Made by a program: the position numbers and the translations under genes. The notes beneath the pieces are model-generated. The model ran no database searches. It was not told where the DNA came from and saw only the letters and a program-made list of their open reading frames with translations. From Phocoena phocoena (taxonomy: Eukaryota; Chordata; Mammalia; Artiodactyla; Phocoenidae), in contig NW_027077446.1 of NCBI RefSeq assembly GCF_963924675.1, positions 12,501 through 76,500 of the forward strand: DNA of 64,000 nt, written 5' to 3'. This document shows, piece by piece, positions 1 through 12,288 of this stretch; the stretch's first letter is position 1, and each line of letters opens with the position of its first letter.

Positions 1-813
1 AGGGGACAGGTTAGTGTACGACAACGGTTTAGGGTGAGCGTACGTGTTAGGGTACGGGTTAGTGTTAGCGTACGGGTAGGATTAGGGGACGGGTTAGTGT
101 AAGGCTTCGGGTAAGGGTTAGGGTTAGGGTTAGGGTTAGGGTTAGGGGACGGGGACGGTTTCGGGGACAGGTTAGGGTACAACAACGGTATAGGGTGAGC
201 GTACGTGTTAGGGTACGGGTTAGTATTAGTGTACGGGTTAGGATTAGGGGACGGGTTAGTGTAAGGCTTCGGGTAAGGGTTAGGGTTAGGGTTAGGGTTA
301 GGGTATGGGGACGGTTTAGGGGACAGGTTAGGGTACGACAACGGTTTAGGGTGAGCGTAGGTGTTAGGGGACAGGTTAGTGTTAGCGTAAGGGTTAGGAT
401 TAGGGGACAGGTTAGGGTAAGGCTTCGGGTAAGTGTTAGGGTTAGGGTTAGGGTTAGGGTTAGGGGACGGGGACGGTTTACGGGACAGGTTATTGTACGA
501 CAACGGTTTAAGGTGAGCGTATGTGTTAGGGTACGGGTTAGTGTTAGCTTATGGGTTAGGATTAGGTGACGGGTTTGGGTAAGGCTTCGGGTAAGGGTTA
601 GAGTTTGGTTTAGGGTTAGGGGAAGGGGACTGGGACAGTATAGGGTACAGGTTAGGGTACGACAACGGTTTAGGGTGAGCGTACGTGTTAGGGTACGGTT
701 TAGTGTTAGCGTACGGTTTAGGATTAGGGGACGGGTTAGAATAAGGCTTCGGGAAAGGGTTAGGGTTAGGGTTAGGGTTAGGGGACGGGGACGGTTTAGT
801 GGACAGGTTAGGG

Positions 814-981
814 TACGACAACGGTTTAGGGTGAGCATACGTGTTAGGGTACGGGTTAGTGTTAGCCTACGGGTTAGGATTAGTGGACATGTTATGGTAA
901 GGCTTCGGGTAAGGGTTAGGTTTAGGGTTAGGTTTAGGGTTAGGGGACGGGGACGGGGACGGTTTAGGGGACAGGTTAGTG
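814..981 (+). repeat. Example 168-bp monomer of the telomere-like satellite
   Basis: Taken from one TACGACAACGG anchor to the next. It shows the usual order: anchor, GGGTGA-GCGTAC-type block, GTGTTA/GGGTAC block, GGATTA, GGGGAC-like slot, GGCTTC slot, a telomeric run with some GGTTTA variants, then three GGGGAC before the next anchor. The extra GGGGAC is one of the two ways monomers lengthen by six; the other is an extra GGGTTA. Confidence 0.85.
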
Positions 982-3900
982 TACGACAACGGTTTAGGGT
1001 GAGCGTACGTTTTAGGGTATGGGTTAGTGTTAGCCTACGGGTTATGATTAGTGGACGGGTTAGGGTAAGGCTTCGGGTAAGGTTTAGGGTTAGGGTTAGG
1101 GTTAGGTTTAGGGTTAGGGTTAGGGGACGGGGACGCTTTAGGGGACGGGTTAGTGTACGACAACGGTTTAGGGTGAGCGTACGTGTTAGGGTACTGGTAA
1201 GTGTTAGCGTACGGGTTAGTAATAAGGGACGGGTTAGTGTAAGGCTTCGGGTAAGTGTTAGGGTTAGGGTTAGGGTTAGGGGACGGGGACGGTTTAGGGG
1301 ACAGGTTCGGGTACGACAACGGTATAGGGTGAGCGTACGTGTTAGGGTACGGGTTAGTGTTAGCGTACGGGTTAGGTTTAAGGGATGGTTTAGGGTAAGG
1401 CTTCGGATAAGGTTTAGGGTTAGGGTTAGGATTAGGGTTAGGGTTAGGGGACGGGGATGGTTTAGGGGACAGGTTAGGGTACGACAACGGTTTAGGGTGA
1501 GCGTACGTGCTAGGGTACTGGTTAGTGTTACCGTATGGGTTAGGATTAGGGGACAGGTTAGGGTAAGGCTTCGGGTAAGGGTTAGGGTTAGGTTTAGCGT
1601 TAGGGTTAGGGGACGGGGACGGTTTAGGGGACAGGTTCTGGTACGACAACGGTTTAGGGTGAGTGTACATGTTAGGGTACCGGTTAGTGTTAGCGTAAGT
1701 GTTAGGATTACGGGACGGGTTAGGGTAAAGCTTCGGGTAAGTGTTAGGGTTAGGGTTAGGGTTAGGGTTAGGGTTAGGGGACGGGGACGGTTTAGGGGAC
1801 AGGTTAGGGTACGACAACGGTTTAGGGTGTGCGTACGTGTTAGGGTACGGGTTATTGTTAGCGTACGGGTTAGGATTAGGGGACGGTTTAGGGTAAGGCT
1901 TCGGGTAAGTGTTAGCATTAGCGTTAGGGTTAGGGTTAGGGGACGGGGACGGGGACGGTTTAGGGGACAGGTTAGGGTACGAAAACGGTTTAGGGTGAGC
2001 GTACGTGTTAGTGTACAGGTTAGTGTTAGCGTACGGGTTAGGATTACGGGACGGGTTAGGGTAAGGCTTCAGGTAAGGATTAGGGTTAGGGTTAGGGTTA
2101 GGGTTAGGGGACGGGGACGGTTTAGGGGACACGTTAGGGTAGGACAACGGTTTAGGGTGAGCATACGTGTTAGGGTATGGGTTAGTGTTAGCCTACGGGT
2201 TAGGATTAGGGGACGGGTTAGGGTAAGGCTTCGGGTAAGTGTTAGGGTTAGGCTTAGAGTTAGGGATAGGGGACGGGGACGGTTTAGGGGACAGGTTAGG
2301 GTACGACAAAGGTTTAGGCTGAGCGTACGTGTTAGGGTACGGGTTAGTGTTAGCGTGTGGTTTAGGATTAAGGGACGGGTTAGGGTAAGGCTTCGGGTAA
2401 GGGTTCGGGTTATGGTTAGGGTTAGGGTTAGGGTTAAGGTTAGGGGACGGTGACGGTTTAGGGGACAGGTTAGGGTACGACAACGTTTTAGGGTGAGCGT
2501 ACGTGTTAGGGTACGGGTTAGTGTTAGCGTACGGGTTAGGATTAGGGGACGGGTTAGGGTAAGGCTTCGGGTAAGGGGTACGGTTAGGGTTAGGGTTAGG
2601 GTTAGGGGACGGGGACGGTTTAGGGGACAGGTTAGGGTACGACAACGGTTTAGGGTGAGGGTACGTGTTAGGGTACGGGTTAGTGTTAGCTTACGGGTTA
2701 GGATTAGGGGACGGGTGAGTGTAAGGCTTCGGGTAAGGGTTAGGGTTATGGTTAGGGTTAGGGTTAGGGTTAGGGAATGGGGACGGTTTAGGGGACAGGT
2801 TAGGGTACGACAACGGTTTAGGGTGAGCGTACGTGTTAGGGTACGGGTTATTGTTAGCGTACGGGTTAGGATTAGGGGACGGGTTAGGGTAAGGCTTCGG
2901 GTAAGTGTTAGGGTTAGGTTTAGGGTTAGGGTTAGTGTTAGGGGATGGGGACGGTTTAAGAGAGAGGTTAGGGTACGACAACGGTTTAGGGTGAGCGTAA
3001 GTGTTAGGGTACGGGTTCGTGTTAGCGTACGATTTAGGATTAGGGGACGGGTTAGGGTAAGGCTTTGGGTAAGGGTTAGGGTTAGGGTTATTGTTAGGGT
3101 TAGGGGACGGGGAGGGTTTAGGGGACAGGATAGGGTACGACAAATGTTCAGGGTGAGCGTACGTGTTACGGTACGGATTAGTGTTAGCGTACGGGTTAGG
3201 ATTAAGGCAAGGGTAAGGGTAAGGCTTCGGGTAAGGGTTTGGGTTAGTGTTAGGGTTAGGGTTAGGGTTAGGAGACGGTGACGGTTTAGGGGACAGGTTA
3301 GGGTACGACAATGGTTTAGGGTAAGCGTACGTGTTAGGGTACTGGTAAGTGTTAGCGTACGGGTTAGGAATAGGGGACAGGTTAGTGTAAGGCTTCGGGT
3401 AAGTGTTAGGGTTAGGGTTAGGGTTAGGGGACGGGAACGGTTTAGGGGACAGGTTCGGGTACGACAACGGTATAGGGTGAGCGTACGTGTTAGGGTACGG
3501 GTTAGTGTTGGCGTACGGGTTAGGTTTAGGGGACGGTTTAGGGTAAGGCTTCGGATAAGGTTTAGGGTTAGGGTTAGGATTAGGGTTAGGGTTAGGGGAC
3601 GGGGAAGGTTTAGGGGACAGTTTAGGGTACGACAATGGTTGTGGTGAGCGTACATGTTAGGGTACGTGTTAGTGTTAGCATACGGGTTAGGATTAAGGGA
3701 CGGGTTAGGTTAAGGCTTCAGGTAAGGGTTAGGGTTAGGGTTAGGGTTAGGGTTAGGGTTAGGGGACGACGACGGTTTAGGGGACAGGTTAGGGTACGAC
3801 AACTGTTTAGGGTGAGTGTACGTGTTAGGGTACCGTTTAGTGTTAGCGTACGGGTTAGGATTAGGGGACGGGTTAGGGTAAGGCTTCGGGTAAGGGTTAG

Positions 3901-6472
3901 CGTTAGGGTTAGGTTTAGGTTTATGGTTAGGGGACGGGGACGGTTTAGGGGACATGTTAGGGTACGACAACGGTTTAGGGTGAGTGTACGTGTTAGGGTA
4001 TGGGTTAGTGTTAGCGTACGGGTTAGGATTACGGGACGGGTTAGGGTAAGGCTTCGGGTAAGGGTTAGGGTTAGGGTTAGGGTTAGGGTTAGTGTTAGGG
4101 GATGGGGACGGTTTAGGGGACAGGTTAGGATACGACAACGGTTTAGGGTGAGCGTACGTGTTAGGGTACAGGTTATTGTTAGTGTACGGTTTAGGATTAG
4201 GGGACGGGTTACGGTAAGGCTTCGGGTAAGGGTTAGGGTTAGGGTTAGAGTTAGTGTTAGGGGACGGGGAAGGTTTAGGGGACAGGTTAGGGTATGACAA
4301 CGGTTTAGGGTGAGCGTACGTGTTAGGGTACGGTTTAGTGTTATCGTACGGGTTAGGATTAGGGGATGGGTTAGGGTAAGACTTCGGGTAAGGGTTAGGT
4401 TTAGGGTTAGGGTTAGGGGACGGGGACGGTTTAGGGGACAGGTTAGGGTACGACAACCGTTTCGGGTGAGCGTACGTGTTATGGTACGGGTTAGTGTTAG
4501 CGTACGGGTTAGGATTAGGGGACGAGTTAGGGTAAGGCTTCGGGTAAGGGTTAAGGTTAGGGTTAGGGTTAGGGGACGGGGACGGTTTAGGGGACAGGTT
4601 AGGGTACGACAACGGTTTAGGGTGAGCATACGTGTTAGGGTACGGGTTAGTGTTAGCCTATGGTTTAGGATTAGCGGACGTGTTAGGGTAAGGCTTCGGG
4701 TATGGGTTAGGGTTAGGGTTAGGTTTAGGGTTAGGGGACGGGGACGGGGACGGTTTAGGGGACAGGTTAGTGTACGACAACGGTTGAGGGTGAGCGTACG
4801 TGTTAGGGTACGGGTTATTGTTAGCGTACGAGTTAGGATTAAGGGACGGGTTAGGGTAAGGCTTCGGGTAAGGGTTAGGGTTAGGGTTAGGTTTAGGGTT
4901 AGGGTTAGGGGACGGGGACGCTTTAGGGGACACGTTAGGGTACGCTAACGGTTTAGGGTGAGCGTACGTGTTAGGGTACGGGTTCGTGTTAGCGTACGAT
5001 TTAGGATTAGGGGACGGGTTAGGGTAAGGCTTTGTGAAAGGGTTAGGGTTAGGGTTAGTGTTAGGGTTAGGGGACGGGGAGGGTTTAGGGGACAGGTTAG
5101 GGTACGACAAATGTTTAGGGTGAGCGTACGTGTTAGGGTATGGGTTAGTGTTAGCGTACGGGTTAGGTTTAGGGGACGGTTTAGTGTAAGGCTTCGGATA
5201 AGGTTTAGGGTTAGGGTTAGGATTAGGGTTAGGGTTAGGGGACAGGGATTGTTTAGGGGACAGGTTAGGGTACGACAACGGTTGTGGTGAGCGTACATGT
5301 TAGGGTACGGGTTAGTGTTAGCGTACGGGTTAGGATTAAGGGACGGGTTAGGTTAAGGCTTCAGGTAAGCGTTAGGGTTAGGGTTAGGGGACGGCGACGG
5401 TTTAGGGAACAGGTTAGGGTACGACAACTGTTTAGGGTGAGTGTACGTGTTAGGGTACGGTTTAGTGTTAGCGTACGGGTTAGGATTACGGGACGGGTTA
5501 GGGTAAGGCTTCGGGTAAGGGTTAGACTTAGGGTTAGGGTTAGGTTTAGTGTTAGGGGACGGGGACGGTTTAGGGGACAGGTTAGGGTACGACAACGGTT
5601 TAGGGTGAGCGTACGTGTTAGAGTACAGGTTAGTGTTAGCGTACGGGTTAGGATTAGGGGACGGGTTAGGGTAAGGCTTCGGGTAAGGGTTAGGGTTAGG
5701 GTTAGGGTTAGGGTTAGGGGACGGGGACGGGGACGGTTTAGAGGACAGGTTAGTGTACGACAACGGTTTAGGTTGAGCGTACGTGTTAGGGTACGGTTTA
5801 GTGTTAGCGTACGGGTTCGGATTAGGGGACGGATTAGGGTAAGGCTTCTGGTAAGGTTTAGGGTTAGGGTTAGGGTTAGGGTTAGGGGACGGGTACAGTT
5901 TAGGGGACAGGTTAGGGTACGACAACGGTTTAGGGTGAGCGTAAGTGTTAGGGTACGGGTTCGTGTTAGCGTACGATTTAGGATTAGAGGACGGATTAAT
6001 GTAAGGCTTTGGGTAAGGGTTAGGGTTAGTGTTAGGGATAGGGGACGGGGACGGTTTAGGGGACAGGTTCGGGTACGACAACGGTATAGCGTGAGCGTAC
6101 GTGTTAGGGTATGGGTTAGTGTTAGCGTACGGGTTAGGTTTAGGGGACGGTTTAGGGTAAGGCTTCGTATAAGGTTTAGGGTTAGGGTTAGGATTAGGGT
6201 TAGGGTTAGGGGACGGGGATGGTTTAGGGGACAGGTTAGGGTACGACAACGGTTGTTGTGAGCGTACGTGTTAGGGAACGGGTTAGTGTTAGCGTACGGG
6301 TTAGGATTAAGGGACGGGTTAGGTTAAGGCTTCAGGTAACGGTTAGGGTTAGGGTTAGGGTTAGGGTTAGGGTTAGGGGACGGCGACGGTTTAGGGGACA
6401 GGTTAGGGTACGACAACTGTTTAGGGTGAGTGTACGTGTTAGGGTACGGGTTAGTGTTAGCGTACGGGTTAG

Positions 6473-9380
6473 GATTACGGGACGGGTTAGGGTAAGGCTT
6501 CGGGTAAGGGTTAGGGTTAGAGTTAGGGTTAGGGTTAGTGTTAGGGGACGGGGACGGTTTAGGGGACAGGTTAGGATACGACAACATTTTAGGGTGAGCG
6601 TACGTGTTAGGGTACAGGTTATTGTTAGTGTACGGGTTAGGATTAGGGGACGGGTTACGGTAAGGCTTCGGGTAAGGGTTAGGGTTAGGGTTAGGGTTAC
6701 GTTTAGTGTTAGGGGACGGGGAAGGTTTAGGGGACAGGTTAGGGTACGACAACGGTTTAGGGTGAGCGTACGTGTTAGGGTACGGTTTAGTGTTAGCGTA
6801 CGGGTTAGGATTAGGGGATGGGTTAGGGTAAGGCTTCGGGTAAGGGTTAGGTTTAGGGTTAGGGTTAGGGGACGGGGACGGTTTAGGGGACAGGTTAGGG
6901 TACGACAATGGTTTAGGGTGAGCGTACGTGTTAGGGTACGGGTTAGTGTTAGCGTACGGGTTAGGATTAGGGGACGGGTTAGGGTAAGGCTTCGGGTAAG
7001 TGTTAGGGTTAGGGTTAGGGTTAGGGGACGGGGACGGGGACGGTTTAGGGGACAGGTTAGTGTACGACAACGGTTTAGGGTGAGCGTACGTGTTAGGGTA
7101 CAGGTTATTGTTAGCGTACAGGTTAGGATTAGGGGACGGGTTAGGGTAAGGCTTCGGGTAAGGTTTAGGGTTAGGGTTAGGGTTAGGGTTAGGGTTAGGG
7201 TTAGGGGACGGGGACGCTTTAGGGGACAGGTTAGGGTACGACAACGGTTTAGGATGAGCGTACGTGTTAGGGTACGGGTTAGAGTTAGCATACGGGTTAG
7301 GATTAGGGGAAGGGTTAGGGTAAGGCTTCGGGTAAAGGTTAGGGTTAGGGTTAGGGTTAGGGGATGGGGACAGTTTAGGGGATAGGTTAGGGTACGTCAA
7401 CTGTTTACGGTGACCGTACGTGTTAGGGTACGGGTTAGTGTTAGCGTACGGTTTAGGATTAGGGGACGGGTTAGTGTAAGGCTTTGGTTAAGGTTTAGGG
7501 TTAGGGTTAGTGCTAGGGTTAGGGGACGGGGACGGTTTAGGGGACAGGTTAGGGTACGACAAATGTTTAGGGTGAGCGTACGTGTTAGGGTACGGGTTAG
7601 TGTTAGCATACGGGTTAGGATTAGGGGACGGGTTAGGGTAAGGCTTCGGGTAAGGGTTATGGTAAGGGTTAGGTTTAGGGTTAGGGGACGGGGACGGTTT
7701 AGGGGACAGGTTAGGGTACGACAACGGTTTATGGTGAGCGTACGTGTTAGGCTACGGGTTAGTGTTAGCGTACGGGTTAGGATTAGGGGACGGGTTAGGG
7801 TAAGGCTTAGGATAAGGGTTAGGGTTAAGGGTAGGGTTAGGGGACGTGGACGGTTTAGGGGACAGGTTAGGGTACGACAACGGTTTAGGGTGAGTGTACC
7901 TGTTAGGGTACGAGAAAGTGTTAGCATACGTGTTAGTATTAGGGGTCGGGTTAGGGTAAGGCTTCGGGTAAGGGTTAGGGTTAGGGTTAGGGTTAGGGTT
8001 AGGGAACGGGGACGGTTTAGGGGACAGGTTAGGGTACGACATCGGTTTAGCGTGAGCGTACGTGTTAGGGTATGGTTTTGAGTTAGCATACGGGTTAGGA
8101 TTAGGGGACGGGTTAGGGTAATGCTTCGGGTAAGGGTTAGGGTTATAGTTATGGTTAGGGTTAGGGGACGGGGACGGTTTAGGGGACAGTTTAGGGCACA
8201 ACAACGGTTTAGGGTGAGCGTACGTGTTAGGGTATGGATTAGTGTTAGCGTTCGGGTAAGGATTAGGGGACGGGTTAGGGTAAGGCTTCGGGTAAGGGTT
8301 CGGGTTAGGGTTAGGTTTAGGGTTAGGGTTAGGGGACGGTGACGGTTTAGGGGCAGGTTAGGGTACGACAACGGTTTAGGGTGAGCGTACATGTTAGGCT
8401 ACGGGTTACTGTTAGCGTACGGGTTTGGATTAGGGGACGGATTAGGATAAGGCTTCGGGTAAGGGTTAGGGTTAGGATTAGGGTTAGGGTTAGGGTACGG
8501 GGACGGTTTAGGGGACAGGTTACGGTACGACAACTGTTTAGAGTGAGCGTACGTGTTAGGGTATGGTTTAGTGTAAGCGTACGGGTTAGGATTAGGGGAC
8601 GGGTTAGGGTAAGGCTTCGGGTAAGGGTTAGGGTTAGGGTTAGGGTTAGGTTTAGTGTTAGGGGACGGGGACGGTTTAGGGGACAGGTTAGAGTACGACA
8701 ACGGTTTAGGGTGAGCGTATGTGTTAGGGTACGAGTTAGTGTTAGCGTATGTGTTAGTATTACGGGACGAGTTAGCGTAAGGCTTCAGGTACGGATTAGG
8801 GTTAGGGTTAGGGTTAGGGGACGGGGACGGTTTAGGGGACAGGTTAGGGTACGACAACGGTTTAGGGTGAGCGTACGTGTTAGACTACGCGTTAGTGTTA
8901 GCATACGGGTTAGGAGTATGGGACGGGTTAGGGTAAGGCTTCGGGTAAGGGTTAGGGTTAGGGTTAGGGTTAGGGGACGGGGACGGTTTAGGGGACAGGT
9001 TAGTATACGATAACGGTTTAGGGTGAGCGTACGTGTTAGGGTATGGGTGAGTGTTAGCGTACGGATTAGGCTTATGGGACGGGTTAGGGTAAGGCTTCGG
9101 GTAAGTTTTAGGGTTAGGGTTAGGGGACGGGGACGGGGACGGTTTAGGGGACAGGTTATAGTATGACAACGTTTTAGGGTGAGCGTACGTGTTAGGGTAC
9201 GTGTTAGTGTTAGCGTACCAGTTAGGATTAGGGGACGGGTTTGGGTAAGGCTTCGGGTAAGGGTTAGGGTTAGGGTTAGGGATAGGGGCGGGGATGGTTT
9301 AGGGTACAGGTTAGGGTACGACAATGGTTTAGGGTGAGCGTACGTGTTAGGGTACGGGTTAGGGTTAGCGTACGGGTTAG
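6473..9380 (+). repeat. Higher-order repeat, copy A of a 2908-bp tandem duplication
   Basis: About 18 diverged monomers. Every diagnostic variant in this stretch recurs 2908 bp downstream, for example the GACCGTACG variant at 7412 and 10320, and the block beginning at 8381 and 11289. Only a few substitutions separate the copies. The left edge is placed where a GGATTACGG variant first matches 9381; edges could shift within one monomer. Confidence 0.85.
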
Positions 9381-12288
9381 GATTACGGGACGGGTTAGGG
9401 TAAGGCTTCGGGTAAGGGTTAGGGTTAGAGTTAGGGTTAGGGTTAGTGTTAGGGGACGGGGACGGTTTAGGGGACAGGTTAGGATACGACAACGTTTTAG
9501 GGTGAGCGTACGTGTTAGGGTACAGGTTATTGTTAGTGTACGGGTTAGGATTAGGGGACGGGTTACGGTAAGGCTTCGGGTAAGGGTTAGGGTTAGGGTT
9601 AGGGTTACGTTTAGTGTTAGGGGACGGGGAAGGTTTAGGGGACAGGTTAGGGTACGACAACGGTTTAGGGTGAGCGTACGTGTTAGGGTACGGTTTAGTG
9701 TTAGCGTACGGGTTAGGATTAGGGGATGGGTTAGGGTAAGGCTTCGGGTAAGGGTTAGGTTTAGGGTTAGGGTTAGGGGACGGGGACGGTTTAGGGGACA
9801 GGTTAGGGTACGACAATGGTTTAGGGTGAGCGTACGTGTTAGGGTACGGGTTAGTGTTAGCGTACGGGTTAGGATTAGGGGACGGGTTAGGGTAAGGCTT
9901 CGGGTAAGTGTTAGGGTTAGGGTTAGGGTTAGGGGACGGGGACGGGGACGGTTTAGGGGACAGGTTAGTGTACGACAACGGTTTAGGGTGAGCGTACGTG
10001 TTAGGGTACGGGTTATTGTTAGCGTACAGGTTAGGATTAGGGGACGGGTTAGGGTAAGGCTTCGGGTAAGGTTTAGGGTTAGGGTTAGGGTTAGGGTTAG
10101 GGTTAGGGTTAGGGGACGGGGACGCTTTAGGGGACAGGTTAGGGTACGACAACGGTTTAGGATGAGCGTACGTGTTAGGGTACGGGTTAGAGTTAGCATA
10201 CGGGTTAGGATTAGGGGAAGGGTTAGGGTAAGGCTTCGGGTAAAGGTTAGGGTTAGGGTTAGGGTTAGGGGATGGGGACAGTTTAGGGGATAGGTTAGGG
10301 TACGTCAACTGTTTACGGTGACCGTACGTGTTAGGGTACGGGTTAGTGTTAGCGTACGGTTTAGGATTAGGGGACGGGTTAGTGTAAGGCTTTGGTTAAG
10401 GTTTAGGGTTAGGGTTAGTGCTAGGGTTAGGGGACGGGGACGGTTTAGGGGACAGGTTAGGGTACGACAAATGTTTAGGGTGAGCGTACGTGTTAGGGTA
10501 CGGGTTAGTGTTAGCATACGGGTTAGGATTAGGGGACGGGTTAGGGTAAGGCTTCGGGTAAGGGTTAGGGTAAGGGTTAGGTTTAGGGTTAGGGGACGGG
10601 GACGGTTTAGGGGACAGGTTCGGGTACGACAACGGTTTATGGTGAGCGTACGTGTTAGGCTACGGGTTAGTGTTAGCGTACGGGTTAGGATTAGGGGACG
10701 GGTTAGGGTAAGGCTTAGGATAAGGGTTAGGGTTAAGGGTAGGGTTAGGGGACGTGGACGGTTTAGGGGACAGGTTAGGGTACGACAACGGTTTAGGGTG
10801 AGTGTACCTGTTAGGGTACGAGAAAGTGTTAGCATACGTGTTAGTATTAGGGGTCGGGTTAGGGTAAGGCTTCGGGTAAGGGTTAGGGTTAGGGTTAGGG
10901 TTAGGTTTAGGGAACGGGGACGGTTTAGGGGACAGGTTAGGGTACGACATCGGTTTAGCGTGAGCGTACGTGTTAGGGTATGGTTTAGAGTTAGCATACG
11001 GGTTAGGATTAGGGGACGGGTTAGGGTAATGCTTCGGGTAAGGGTTAGGGTTATAGTTATGGTTAGGGTTAGGGGACGGGGACGGTTTAGGGGACAGTTT
11101 AGGGCACAACAACGGTTTAGGGTGAGCGTACGTGTTAGGGTATGGATTAGTGTTAGCGTTCGGGTAAGGATTAGGGGACGGGTTAGGGTAAGGCTTCGGG
11201 TAAGGGTTCGGGTTAGGGTTAGGTTTAGGGTTAGGGTTAGGGGACGGTGACGGTTTAGGGGCAGGTTAGGGTACGACAACGGTTTAGGGTGAGCGTACAT
11301 GTTAGGCTACGGGTTACTGTTAGCGTACGGGTTTGGATTAGGGGACGGATTAGGATAAGGCTTCGGGTAAGGGTTAGGGTTAGGATTAGGGTTAGGGTTA
11401 GGGTACGGGGACGGTTTAGGGGACAGGTTACGGTACGACAACTGTTTAGAGTGAGCGTACGTGTTAGGGTATGGTTTAGTGTAAGCGTACGGGTTAGGAT
11501 TAGGGGACGGGTTAGGGTAAGGCTTCGGGTAAGGGTTAGGGTTAGGGTTAGGGTTAGGTTTAGTGTTAGGGGACGGGGACGGTTTAGGGGACAGGTTAGA
11601 GTACGACAACGGTTTAGGGTGAGCGTATGTGTTAGGGTACGAGTTAGTGTTAGCGTATGTGTTAGTATTACGGGACGAGTTAGCGTAAGGCTTCAGGTAC
11701 GGATTAGGGTTAGGGTTAGGGTTAGGGGACGGGGACGGTTTAGGGGACAGGTTAGGGTACGACAACGGTTTAGGGTGAGCGTACGTGTTAGACTACGCGT
11801 TAGTGTTAGCATACGGGTTAGGAGTATGGGACGGGTTAGGGTAAGGCTTCGGGTAAGGGTTAGGGTTAGGGTTAGGGTTAGGGGACGGGGACGGTTTAGG
11901 GGACAGGTTAGTATACGATAACGGTTTAGGGTGAGCGTACGTGTTAGGGTATGGGTGAGTGTTAGCGTACGGATTAGGCTTATGGGACGGGTTAGGGTAA
12001 GGCTTCGGGTAAGTTTTAGGGTTAGGGTTAGGGGACGGGGACGGGGACGGTTTAGGGGACAGGTTATAGTATGACAACGTTTTAGGGTGAGCGTACGTGT
12101 TAGGGTACGTGTTAGTGTTAGCGTACCAGTTAGGATTAGGGGACGGGTTTGGGTAAGGCTTCGGGTAAGGGTTAGGGTTAGGGTTAGGGATAGGGGCGGG
12201 GATGGTTTAGGGTACAGGTTAGGGTACGACAATGGTTTAGGGTGAGCGTACGTGTTAGGGTACGGGTTAGGGTTAGCGTACGGGTTAG
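9381..12288 (+). repeat. Higher-order repeat, copy B of the 2908-bp tandem duplication
   Basis: Directly adjoins copy A, and the same variant monomers follow in the same order. Homology to the start of copy A would recur near 12289, but the sequence switches there (GGATTAGGGGATGG instead of GGATTACGGGACGG), so there are only two full copies. Near identity of the copies, against clear divergence between neighbouring monomers, indicates recent block duplication. Confidence 0.85.
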
